Part shown: one piece after another, positions 35,162 to 46,833 of the stretch
Layout: every line of letters begins with the position of its first letter
How positions within the stretch are numbered: position 1 is the first letter of the stretch
Assembly: GCA_963675135.1 (NCBI GenBank)
Contig: OY776123.1
Span: forward strand, 6,264,501-6,328,500
Reading direction: 5' to 3'
Length of the DNA: 64,000 nucleotides
Origin: Galeopsis tetrahit
Taxonomy: Eukaryota > Streptophyta > Magnoliopsida > Lamiales > Lamiaceae
The notes under the pieces: generated by a model
What the model was told of the DNA's origin: nothing
The model's database searches: none
What the model saw: only the letters and a program-made list of their open reading frames with translations
Program-made: the position numbers and the translations under genes

Positions 35162-35963
35162 ATGGGTGGAGGACAAAATCCGACGAAACAGACTAAGGAG
35201 AAAGGAGATTTCACTCCTTCTCCTTTCCCTCCACCTCCTCCAGGCTTTCCCGTAAACCGGAATTTAGGGAAACAGCCTGCAGAGCTTACACCAGAAGATA
35301 TCCCTCTCGCCCAGGAGGGGAATGTAGCTGATACCTCAGGAACTTCGGGAAACGGAGCTAATAAGGGTGTCCCTAACCCCAATGCCCGATCAGAACTCTT
35401 AACTATTTCTCAAGATTAGTTGGATGAGATGATCGCGCAATCGGTCGAAAGGATAATCACTTCCCGTGGACTTCGTCCCCCTGGACCTATTCCACTGATC
35501 AACGAAGGTACCAAGCAGAACCCCCTGGAACACGTCATCGATTCCGCTCCAGTCCCCTCTAGGAACGAGGATCCCCCTCAAAACCAAGAGGAAAAGGTGT
35601 CCTCCCAGGCTGAGAGAAGCATTCTTGATCGCCCTCCTCGGAGGAACACGGAGAAGATCCCTAGCGATACCACTTTGGAAACAGGGATAGGAGAGAGTAC
35701 GGATGACACGTACCAGGGAGCAGTTAGTGATCAAATACAGGCCTTATGCAGAGACACATAACCGACAACGTAAGTAAACCTTCTTACATCACTGGCTATC
35801 AATTCTAATCCACTATTTTACAAGATGAACTGCCCTCTAATTTCAAATCCTTAAATTTTGAATACGATGGCACTTCGGATCCTTATGAACATTTGATGAG
35901 ATTCGAGAACGCTGCCCTACTGCACCGATATGGAGAGGGCGTCAAGTGTAGGGTATTCCTAAC
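35162..35963 (+). pseudogene. Tat copy 2 gag, first part
   Basis: Starts MGGGQNPTKQ near the PBS, then a Pro-rich region. In-frame TAG at 35417-35419, stop at 35759-35761 and a frame change with a further TAA near 35810 break it. From about 35820 the frame encodes the start of a Retrotrans_gag domain (FEYDGTSDPYEHL) and is open up to the copia insertion at 35964. Confidence 0.8.
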
Positions 35964-36770
35964 TGTGAGGTTTATCTCAAATCCTCCTAGACTAGACGAG
36001 TGCTACTCGTCTTGTGAAGATCAGGTAGATTCTACTCTACTACTGTACTCGTCTGTTGGGCAGATCAGTCGAGGTACTTGGTTGATAGAAGTCTTCCGAA
36101 GGACTCAGCTGTTGGGCGTATCAGCTGGTGGAGTCAGACAAGTTAGCTCAGACCAGATCAGATGAGTTGGATGAGTCCAAACAGATGAGATGGGTGTTGC
36201 GAAGGACAAGACGAGTTGGGAAGACCAGACAAGTAGAGGTCTGACCAGACTAGTTGAGTTCTGTTAGCAGGGTTAATTTTTGGCTAAGTATGGAGTCGTC
36301 TTGTCTTGCGAAGACAAGTGAAGGGCAAGGAGGTCAATTCAGATTGGGTCACGCTGAAGGTGTGAGTTTGTTACACGGTTGTAACAGAATCCACGTGGCA
36401 ACAGAGCACGCTTTCAACACACGCTGCAATCACCTTGACAACCTATAAATGCCCCATTACTTGTAATTGTAATTCTTTGACGCCTGCGAGCATTCGTTTT
36501 GAGAGTTGAGAGTTCACGAGTGAAGTTAGGATAAATCCCTTTCCGAGTGATGAATGTGTAAACATCTCTTATACTTAATCAAATTGAAGTCATGTGTCCA
36601 GTGGATGTAGATCACGTTGATCGAACCACTTAAATCTTCTTGTGCTCTGTTTTTCGTTTTCGTTTATATTTGTGAATTGCCATGCTTTCGTTGGATTGAA
36701 TATTGGTCGATTACTTTGCTTGTGATTGGAGACGTCTAGTCTAAGTGAATTATCATTGACAATCGTGACA
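35964..36770 (+). repeat. 5' LTR of the TNT1-like copia
   Basis: TGTGAGG...CGTGACA, 807 bp. A TATA box (CTATAAAT) lies near 36443. The first third is dense in short GACGAG/CTCGTC and AGACAAG motifs on both strands, possible protein-binding sites in U3. It matches 40946-41752 except at six bases seen by eye. Confidence 0.95.
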
Positions 36771-36772
36771 AT

Positions 36773-36791
36773 TGGCGCCGTCTGTGGGAAC
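36773..36791 (+). other. Primer-binding site of the TNT1-like copia (unusual)
   Basis: TGGCGCCGTCTGTGGGAAC starts two bases after the LTR. It is identical over 19 nt to the Tat PBS at 35106, not the TGGTATCAGAGC (initiator tRNA-Met) used by most plant copia elements, including the SIRE element at 55584-55595. Confidence 0.85.
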
Positions 36792-36845
36792 GATCGGGAT
36801 CGAGAGGAATCGATTGTCAGCCATTAATCAACTGCCAGTTCGAAG

Positions 36846-39800
36846 ATGGAGAATTCGACCAAGTATAATATTGAGAAGTTCTCAGGCACGGGTGACTTTG
36901 GGCTGTGGAGAGTCAAGATGCAGGCTCTCCTAGAACAGCAAGGCTTGTTCGACGTGCTCGAAGAGTCTACAGCCCCAACTGAGGAATCTGCCTCCGTTGC
37001 TGCTGAAAGGAGCAAGATGCTCAGGAAAGCTCGAAGCACTATTCTACTCTGCCTTGGTGATAAGGTTCTGAGAGAGGTGGCTAAAGAGAAAACCGCGAAA
37101 GAGGTCTGGGACAAGCTAGGTAAACTCTACATGGTTAAAACCTTAGCTAACCGTCTCTATTCGAAACAGAAGCTGTATGCCTTCAGAATGGTGGATGACA
37201 AACCCATTCCGGATCAGCTTGATGAGTTCAATAGAATTCTTGATGATCTAGAGAATTTAGATGTCAAGTTAGAGGAAGAGGATAAGGCTCTGATTCTATT
37301 GAGTGCTCTCCCTAAGTCCTTTGAAATCTTAAAGGACACCATCTTGTATGGTAGGAAGGAAAGTATTACATTGGAGGATGTAATGCTGGCTGTCAAGTCC
37401 AAGCTGCTGCACAACAAAACGTCTCAAGTAGACAAGGTCAGTAGAGGAGAAGGATTGGCAATCAGAGGTGGCCAGAAGCGATCTGGTGCCAAGAAGGGGT
37501 CTAGTCAACCCAAAGGAGCTGATAAGGGAAAATCAGCTGTGTCCAATCAAGGTGAGGCAGTGTGCTACCATTGCAACAAACCTGGGCACTATAAGAATGC
37601 TTGTCATAAATACAAGCAGTTCTTGAGGAAATCTGGTGCCAATACCTCTAATGACAAGAATCAAGCTAATCAGACTCAAGTTGAGAAGGAGCAAGAAGGC
37701 TACGAGTCTGCTCAAGCGCTAACCATCACATCCTCTACAGAACAGCAAGCATGGATCCTTGATTCAGGGTGTTCTTTCCATATGACTCCAAGACGAGATT
37801 GGTTTCATGACTTCAAGCAACAGAAGGGCGGTTCTGTTCTGCTTGGGAATGATCACACTTGCAAAGTTGTTGGAGAAGGTAGTGTTCACCTGAAGATGTA
37901 CGATGGGGTAGTAAGAATACTCAAGAGTGTTAGGTACGTACCTGAACTCAAGAGGAATTTGATCTCACTTGGGATGCTGGATTCTATGGGCTATAAATTC
38001 CAGTCGGCTGATGGAGAGCTCAGTGTGTCAAAAGGGGAGCTGACTGTCCTGAAAGGCGAGAGAAGGAGTGATCTCTACTTTCTTAAGGGAGAAACAGTAG
38101 CTGGTAGATCAGATGTAGCGGAGGTGCAAGACAACTCGATGTTGTGGCACAAAAGACCAGCTCACGTAGGCGAGAAGGGCCTAGTGGAGTTGTCTAAACA
38201 AGGTCTGCTTGGCAAAGACAAGATCACTCAACTCGACTTGTGTGAGTCTTGTATTCTTGGTAAGTCCAAGAGACTTAAGTTTGGTAAGGGTGTTCACTCT
38301 ACCAATGGGATCATGGACTATGTCCATTCTGATCTATGGGGGCCAGCGAGGAATCAGACGAGGTCTGGTGGAAAATACTTCCTGTCTATCATAGACGACT
38401 ACTCAAGAAAGGTGTGGGTGTCTATTCTCAAGTCGAAGTCAGAAGCATTTGAGAAATTCAAGGAATGGCTCATTGAATGTGAAAATGTCACAGGCAAGAC
38501 TCTCAAACATTTGAGAACTGATAATGGTCTGGAGTACCTATCAGACGAGTTCAATGCATTCTGCAAATCGAAAGGAATAGTACGACATAGGACTGTGCCA
38601 GGGACCCCTCAGCAAAACGGTGTTGCTGAGAGGATGAACCAGACACTACTTGAGAGAGTCAGGTGTATGTTGAACTCGTCTTGTCTGCCAAAGGTGTTTT
38701 GGGGAGAGGCAGTGTCTACTGCAGCCTACTTGATAAACAGAAGTCCGTCCTCGGCTGTGCAGTACAAAACCCCAGAGGAGTTGTGGTCTGGACGTGCAGC
38801 CGATTACAATCATTTGAAGGTATTTGGATGTCAAGCTTATGCTCATGTCAAGCAAGATAAGCTTGAGCCTCGAGCATTGCGATGCGTGTTTGTTGGGTAT
38901 CCTTCAGGCGTGAAAGGATACAGGTTATGGTGCCTCGAAGCTGGGATGCAAAAGTGCATAATCAGTAGAGATGTTACGTTTGATGAGAGTCGGATGCCTC
39001 TATCAGAACAGACTAGTACGAGTACTAGTGCAGCTGATAACCAACCAGACGAGACACAAGTCGAGGTGGAGCAAGTTGACTCCACAAGACCAGTTGGAGA
39101 TGATATTGATCTAGATGAGGAGGGCGATCCTCAAAGTGAGAATGATATTCAACATTATCAGCTGGCACAGGACAGAACCAGACGAGAAGTCCACCCACCT
39201 CAGAGGTATGGTCAAGCTGACATAGTCTCATTTGCATTATGCGCAGCTCTTGAGGTGGAGTCTCTGGAGCCGAAGTCTTATTCAGAAGCCATCAGCTGCC
39301 ACGACAAGGAGAAGTGGATAGTTGCTATGGAGGAGGAGCTGCTTTCTCTGAACAAGAACCAGACATGGGAGATTGTTCAGAGGCCCAAGAATAAGAAGTT
39401 GGTTGGGTGCAAGTGGATCTATAAAAAGAAGGTGGAGGCTCAGAGGGGTGGCAGACTTAGATACAAGGCGAGGCTTGTAGCTAAGGGATTTACACAGAAA
39501 GAAGGTATCGGTTTCAATGAAATCTTCTCACCTGTTGTGAAGCATTGTAGCATCAGAATCTTGTTAGCTATGGTTGCTCAATATGAATTGGAGCTACATC
39601 AGATGGATGTGACCACAGCTTTCTTACATGGATCTCTAGACGAGAGGATCTACATGAAGTTACCAGAAGGGTTGGACATAGAAGAAGGGGAAGACAAGGT
39701 CTGTCTATTGAAGAAGTCCCTCTATGGCCTCAAACAAAGCCCTAGACAATGGTACTTGAGATTTGATGAGTACATTTGCTCAGCTGGTTTTACAAGGAGT

Positions 39801-40823
39801 TTGTATGACAGCTGCGTCTATTTCAGACGGGTTGGGACTGGTGTTACCTATCTTCTGTTGTATGTTGATGACATGTTAATAGCAGGCGAGTCTATTGACA
39901 GTGTTAATCAAGTTAAGGAGATCCTCAAATAGGAGTTTGAGATGAAAGATCTTGGTGAAGCCAAAGTGATTCTTGGGATGGAGATCAGTAGACTAGACGG
40001 GTCTATTCTGCTGAGTCAACCTACTTATCTTCAGAAGGTGTTAGAGAGGTTCAGAATGCATAAGGCAAAGACTGTCTCTACTCCTATTGGCCAACATCAT
40101 CGTTTGTCCAATCAGATGAGTCCCAGGAACAGCCAAGAGCGAACTCAGATGAGCAAGATACCTTATGCCAGTGCTGTAGGGAGTCTAATGTATGCTATGG
40201 TGTGTTGTAGACCAGACTTGACTCATGCTATGAGTGTGATCAGCAGATATATGAGTGATCCAGGCTTAAGCCATTGGGAAACGGTTAAGTGGGTTATGAG
40301 ATATGTTCTGGGATCAGCACAGACGGGTCTGAAATTTCAGAAGATGCCAAGTGAGGGGGATGCACTTGTGGGATACGTGGATGCAGATTACGCAGCCAAT
40401 GTTGACACTCGGAAATCCTTAACAGGATATGTGTTCACTCTATTTGGTACGGCAGTGTCGTGGAGGTCTATTCATCAATCCGTAGTTGCATTGTCTACTA
40501 CTGAAGCGGAGTACGTGGCCTTGACTGAGGCAGTTAAGGAAAGCATGTGGCTGAAAGGGATTCTTAAGGAATTTGGTTTATCTCAGAACAGTGTGACTGT
40601 CTTCTGTGATAATCAAAGCGCAATACATCTCGCAAAGCATCAGGGGTATCACGAGAGAACCAAACACATTGATGTGAAGCTGTACTTTGTGAGAGATATT
40701 GTGGAGAAGGGGAGCGTCCAGGTGGTTAAGATAGCTACTGAGGAGAACCCTGCTGATGCATTTACTAAGGCATTACCAAAGGAGAAGTTTGGTTTATGTC
40801 TTAGGTCAGTTGGTTTGCATTAG
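36846..40823 (+). pseudogene. TNT1-like gag-pol polyprotein with one stop
   Basis: A single frame of 1,325 codons from ATG at 36846. In order: gag N-terminus (FSGTGDFGLWRVKM), zinc knuckle CYHCNKPGHYKNAC (about residue 240), protease LDSGCSFHMT (about 304), GAG-pre-integrase with HHCC finger, integrase core (SDLWGP, RTDNGLEY, TPQQNGVAERMN), RT (LVAKGFTQKEG, QMDVTTAFLHG, YVDDM) and RNase H (DADYAAN, STTEAEYVAL, FCDNQSAI). A TAG at 39930-39932, just after YVDDM, is the only break; the frame continues through 39942-40823. All catalytic motifs I checked are present. Confidence 0.95.
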
Positions 40824-40945
40824 TGACCTCTGCGGAGAAGGCTACTAGTCTGGTGGCGGCAGATTAGTAGTAGAATCTGTCCTTTGAGAAGGATAGATCG
40901 GAGCTGTTAGTTCAAGGTGGAGATTTTGAGCTAAAGGTGGAGAAT

Positions 40946-41752
40946 TGTGAGGTTTATCTCAAATCCTCCTAGACTAGACGAGTGCTACTCGTCTTGTGAA
41001 GATCAGGTAGATTCTACTCTACTACTGTACTTGTCTGTTGGGCAGATCAGTCGAGGTACTTGGTTGATAGAAGTCTTCTGAAGGACTCAGCTGTTGGGCG
41101 TATCAGCTGGTGGAGTCAGACAAGTTAGCTCAGACCAGATCAGATGAGTTGGATGAGTCCAAACAGATGAGATGGGTGTTGCGAAGGACAAGACGAGTTG
41201 GGAAGACCAGACAAGTAGAGGTCTGACCAGACTAGTTGAGTTCTGTTAGCAGGGTTAATTTTTGGCTAAGTATGGAGTCGTCTTGTCTTGCGAAGACAAG
41301 TGAAGGGCAAGGAGGTCAATTCAGATTGGGTCACGCTGAAGGTGTGAGTTTGTTACACGGTTGTAACAGAATCCACGTGGCAACAGAGCACGCTTTCAAC
41401 ACACGCTGCAATCACCTTGACAACCTATAAATGCCCCATTACTTGTAATTGTAATTCTTTGACGCCTGCGAGCATTCGTTTTGAAAGTTGAGAGTTCACG
41501 AGTGAAGTGAGGATAAATCCCTTTCCGAGTGATGAGTGTGTAAACATCTCTTATACTTAATCAAATTGAAGTCGTGTGTCCAGTGGATGTAGATCACGTT
41601 GATCGAACCACTTAAATCTTCTTGTGCTCTGTTTTTCGTTTTCGTTTATATTTGTGAATTGCCATGCTTTCGTTGGATTGAATATTGGTCGATTACTTTG
41701 CTTGTGATTGGAGACGTCTAGTCTAAGTGAATTATCATTGACAATCGTGACA
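40946..41752 (+). repeat. 3' LTR of the TNT1-like copia
   Basis: 807 bp, preceded by AAAGGTGGAGAA and followed by the CTAAC duplication. Six single-base differences from the 5' LTR and no length change. Confidence 0.95.
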
Positions 41753-41757
41753 CTAAC

Positions 41758-42178
41758 TACCCTATCCAAGGCTGCACAACAGTGGTTCACACAACTAGGG
41801 CCAAACACTATCCATTCATGGTCCGAATTCAGTGAATTGTTCCTGCATCAATTCGCCAGCGCTAGGAGACAACCTAGAGCCACCCTCACCTTGTTTAACA
41901 TGCGACAAGGAGAGAACGAGAGCTTACGGGCTTTCTTGAAGAGATTCAACCAAGCGGCCCTAGAGGTACCCACAGCCTCTTCAGAGGTTAAAATCAATGC
42001 TCTTACCAACGGATTAAGAGATGGAGACCTGTTCACATCTTTAGCCAAGAAGCCAGTACGGACCTTTGATGAGTTATTAAGGAGAGCAGAGAAATACCTC
42101 ACCCTGGAAGAGGTAAGGAAGGCTAAGCGTTCGGAGACCAGGACAATAGTGGGGAACGGAGAAAGGAGAAGAGAAATC
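41758..42178 (+). pseudogene. Tat copy 2 gag, middle part
   Basis: Continues the Retrotrans_gag domain in the frame left at 35963: LSKAAQQWFTQL, then FLHQFASARRQ, the MRQGENESLRAFLKRFNQAA motif and FDELLRRAEKY. Open to the SIRE insertion at 42179 and resumes in frame at 57217. Confidence 0.88.
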
Positions 42179-43798
42179 TGTTGGTCCTAGGTGGAGTATA
42201 ACACAAGTGTATGGGGGGGGGGGGGGGGAATGCACTTGTGTATGCAAATTCTTTTCTTTTTGACAAATCTGGTCTTATCAGGCAGGTTGTCTCACAACTG
42301 ACCTGAGTGAACTTTGATAGATACTTGTCCTACTGATTACTATAGAGTGATTAGTTGGCTAAATATCTAAAAGAGTTGCTAAGTGCGGAATGTGGTTGGC
42401 CTTTGACTTAAAGAAATACTCCAAGTAAATTTCTGAAAAGTTACAGTTATCAGGGACTTTGTCCAAAACAATTTTTCCTTAAACTTACAAGTTTTACTCT
42501 TTGAAATATATGTTTGAATATGAATGCAATAAAGAGTGCAGTAAGTAAAAGACACACAAGCTTATAGTGGTTCAGAGACTCAAGCTCCTACATCCACTTT
42601 GCCTGATTGAACAGGATAATTCCTTCACAATGGAATTAGCTTGTTTTATAGTGCCAAGGTGCACTGATCAACAACACTCTCTTAGTGTTTTGATCCCTAG
42701 GATAATCTGAGTCCTAGTGCTCAATCTCTCTAAGTTAAGACTGTGTTTCACTCTAACAGTCCTTAACTCCTCACTTCTACAACAAACACTCTCTTCACTA
42801 AATGAGATAAGGTTTGAGGTTTGGTTCCAACTAATAGAGATATCCTTTACAATGAGAACAGATGTAAAGGCTTAGGATATCTCAATGCTAAGCTAGGATG
42901 TTTACAAAGATTGGCTTAGCTGACTTGAAGTGATTCAGGAAACTTGGAATACTTGAGAATAGCTTGGTTTCCTTTGAAAGCTTTATATGAGTTTGATAGC
43001 TTATTGTTGGATACTGAATCCCTTTGATCACTTCTGTTTATATAGTCATGTTTGAGCAACTATCCGTTGGAGAGATAGCATTTCAAACATTTCTATTTGC
43101 AGTTACATTGAAACGGCTAAGTAGCTTGACTTCCTTTTATCCACTGTGTAAAAGGGGTCTTCAATGGTTGCTTGAATGAATGTGTTGACTTCTGAAAAAT
43201 GCGGCTGAGATGACTTGTGACAGTTTCCAAATAAGCACACTTTCCAAGGTTGATTTGTGGCAGAATCTACACTCAACCAACGGTCAGATGGGACAAGCTC
43301 CCTGAACATTCTTGCTGCAGTTTTAGAATGTTCCAACATTCATTCAATGCTTCACTCTTTAATGCTCTAAGTCTTCAATGCTTGGTTCAGGCATGATTGG
43401 CAATAAATGCTTCATTGAATGTGTCTTCTGTAAGCTTTTGACAGTTAATTCTCTTGATCATTTGCACTTCAACTGTCTAGATCTTTTGCATTTAAGAGCA
43501 CAGCTTCAGTGTTCTTGATCTCTTCAGCCTGGTTGTCCACTTGTTCAGTTGTCCTGATGCTTCAGCAACTTTGGCCTTAAGACTTAATACCTGTCAAGCT
43601 TTCTAACATGTAGCTTTGGACAACTATCCTGAACTCTAAAATCTCACAACATTTCTGAGATTTTTAACTTAAGCATTCTACATACTCAAGTGTTCTGGGA
43701 CAACTTGCCTGAACAATAACTTGAGCATATCTCAACTAATTTGTACATCATCATTCAGGGGTTTTGGTATCTAGATCAAAATCATTTTATTCCCAACA
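42179..43798 (-). repeat. 3' LTR of the SIRE-type element
   Basis: 1620 bp, TGTTGG...CCAACA on the plus strand. Carries a hairpin (42201-42209 with 42233-42241) whose loop contains G16. It differs from the other LTR by 4 nt in this run and by 2 nt in an AT repeat near 42,508. Confidence 0.96.
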
Positions 43799-43813
43799 AT
43801 TTCCCCCTTTTTG
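43799..43813 (-). other. Polypurine tract of the SIRE-type element
   Basis: On the element strand AAAAAGGGGGAAAT runs straight into the 3' LTR start TGTTGG. Typical of Sireviruses. The next 300 bp to 44114 are noncoding. Confidence 0.85.
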
Positions 43814-44114
43814 ATGATGCCAAAACCTATTACAAAGGGACCTTGACTTATACTATACTTTACCTTCAGGATCAATGAACTGGTCAACTTTCCTGAAAGA
43901 CACTGTTAGCACAATAAATCAAGTATATGTAATATCAAGTTAGTTGAGATAATGAGTTGTTATCTCTTGATAGAAAATCATTGGTCCTTTTATATATCAT
44001 GGAGCATTACAGATCAAAAGATTCAAAAAGGACACACTAACTGATACAAGTAAACAGAATAACAACAATTAACATCAATAAAAAACAAGGATAGGGAAGA
44101 GATAAACTTATCCA

Positions 44115-46802
44115 TCAGAGAGTTCCATCATCTTGGGGAGCAATGCCATATTGAGCCCAGACCCTTTTCTTCAGCTCCCAAACATCCTTGTTGGAGCCTC
44201 TAGGGCCTATTTTCATCTTCTCCATCTTCATGATGTTGATGAACTCCTCCAGAATCTTTCCCTCATCAATCAAGTTCCCATTGAACTTAGGAGGCATGTA
44301 CAGAATTGGACCAGGGGCCTTGAACTCAACTCTTGCCATATCAGCTGCTGCAAACAGCTTCTGGTAGAGGTCCCTGTGGTTCTCAAACATGAATTGAACA
44401 AAGACTTCATCTACACTCTCTCCAAGCCACTTCCCAATGACATAGAAGTCATATACAAAACTTCTCTTGGCCTCCTCCCATTCATCATTCAGTGAGATTG
44501 GAACCCACTTATCATGGTGAGGGTACTGAGTGTCCCATCTTTGCAGCATTTGAGGTTTGAGCCTTCTGTATGAAGCTCTCCTTCTTGGGGCTCTGAAATT
44601 TGCCCTTCTTTCATCCCTTGCCTTGTTGGCCTCAACCAATTGCTCCATCCTCTCTTTAGCTCTCTGAAGAGCTAGCTTCTCTTGGGTTTCTGGATCTTTT
44701 CCAAAACCTTCTTCAAATAATTTAGAGGGATCATCAGCAAGTTTGGGCACACCAACTTCAGGCATTCTTTCCTGGACTTCTTCTTCAGCTTCTTCTTCTT
44801 CAATTGCAGGCATCCTGGCTGTTTTCTTTAATCTCTTTGATTGCCTTGCTGGAGTAGATTCATCAGATTGAAATTCTGAAGGCAAGGTCAAGCTGGTTGG
44901 GAAATCATTGAAGGCTTGCAGCTCCTTCCTCTTTCTTTCAGATGACCTTGTCACCTTCCCCCTTACTTCAGCAGCCTTCTCCTTAGGTTCAAGTCATGTA
45001 GACTCACCACCTGGCCTTTGAAGCTTCCTTGCCTGACTTTCCATAGCTGACACCATGGACTCCTTGACAGCTATTTGAATCTGCTCTTCCTCAGTCAAAT
45101 TTTCAATATTCATTGGGCCTTTGCCTTTCCCAATGTCTTCTACTGCTTCCTCCTCAATCTCAGGGACTTTCTCCTTTCCCTTGGATTCACCAATCACCAA
45201 GGTTCCCTTTGCCCTTGCTCTCTCTCTTTCCCCCTTTTTGGCATTATCAAAACACTGGGGCTTCAGTTCACTCATTGAGACTGAGAGGTGTGAGTGGGCC
45301 TGAGTGAGGGACTTCAATTCTTGCAGTAGATAAACATTCTCATCATGAATGTTTTGCATTTTATCATCTGCCATGCTCAAGAAGGTGTGAACAGGCTTCA
45401 TCTTTTGGGAAACTATGGCATCCAATGTGGCTTTCAGTGATTGATCAAGTTTGGCCTGAAGGTGATCAGTGAGGTTGGCCACAACTTGATCAGACACCTT
45501 GGCCATGAGTTCAACAGTGAACTTCTCAGCTGCTTCCTTCACCATTGCAGCTTTCAACTCTTCTGCCTTCTTTCTCTGGGCTGCTGTCCTCTGCCTCAAA
45601 GCATCCTTGATTGTCTTTCTCAATGCTTTCACATTATGCTTGTACAAGGATTTGAGATCCTGCTGCTCTTTCTTCACAGATCTTGTGAATTTACCCATAA
45701 CATCTTTGGCCTTTGTCACTTCAGTTGAAATTGTTTGCAGTCCAGTTTCAACTCCACTTATCCTTGCATCAAGAGTAGGCAAGATCACTTCTTCTAACCC
45801 TGTGAGCCTCATCTCCACAGAGGCTAGAGTCTTGCCTTGGCCATCTAGGGTATCAGCAGTTGTTGCATGGGCCTTCCCAACTTCCCTGACCAGTGTGTCC
45901 AACTTCTCTGACTGCTCTTCAATGATGGATGCAGTCTGAGTAGCAATCTGAAAGTGAGCCTCAGAGGTGTTGGCTTGCTCAAAGAAGATTTGGTTAAGTG
46001 TGGACACATTTGCTGAAACTGCCTCAAGATCAGTGTCAGCATCAATTGGTATATCTGTCAAGGAAGCATCTGCAAAAATTTGCTCAAGAGTGACAGCAAC
46101 TGAGTCTGCAAAACTAACAGTGTTAGTAAAAACTCCCTCATCACCCTCAATTTATTTTTCTCCCATAAGGTCTGATACATCAGCACCTTCTCTCTCATTT
46201 TCAACTATATTCTTTTCTTCTTTATTCTGAAAAGATGTACTCACATTCACTGGAGAATCAGGCCTCCTTTCACCAAGGGATTCATCAAGTTCATATTTGA
46301 CTTGAAGAATAGCCTGACTCTCATATTGGGCTGCACCCAATATTTCTACTTCCTCACCCTCTATTTGTGGTGCACTCAAGGAACCAGTGATCACACAATC
46401 CTCACCATCATCTCCCTCTGATTTTTCAACACTAATAGCCTTTTCAACTCCTTCAATTCCTGACACCTCTATATCCTCAACAGGATCCACAGAGGGCAGT
46501 TGTTGGGAGATCACAGTACTTGGGCATCCCAAGGCCACTGAGTCATCCTGAATGACTAAAGGCTGGTCAATGTCCAACTTGCCTGACATTGATGAGGCTT
46601 TAGCCAAACCAGCTTCTCCTATGGAAGTCTCAGCATTGTCAAGCTGTGCCTCAGGCTCAGAAGAACCATCCTTGGCCAATGCATCTTGGACTGAGTTACC
46701 ATCTTTGGTCAACTCCTCTGAAAGATCAGAGTCCTTCTCAGAATGAAAAGTCAAGTAATGTACCTGAGCTGAGTTGGTACCAGGGGGATTGGGATTGGTG
46801 TG

Positions 46803-46833
<31 letters not shown>

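Larger units (their letters stand above)
35964..41752 (+). mobile_element. TNT1-like Ty1/copia retrotransposon, nested in Tat gag
   Basis: 5789 bp with 807-bp LTRs, flanked by the 5-bp duplication CTAAC (35959-35963 and 41753-41757). It has PBS, a single gag-pol frame in copia order (protease, integrase, RT, RNase H) and a purine-rich AAAGGTGGAGAA before the 3' LTR. I count six substitutions between the LTRs, so the insertion is young. One nonsense codon splits the polyprotein. Confidence 0.97.

Noticed and set aside
36254..36448. A 64-codon frame in both copia LTRs (also 41236-41430)
   Set aside because: LTR sequence duplicated by the element's structure; it ends at the TATA region and has no domain.
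43103..43339. A 78-codon frame present in both SIRE LTRs (also 56516-56752)
   Set aside because: Identical because the LTRs are identical; no homology or start context to support a protein.
45075..45307. Overlapping plus-strand frames inside the SIRE third ORF
   Set aside because: They are antisense shadows of the coiled-coil coding region and differ in frame without start context.
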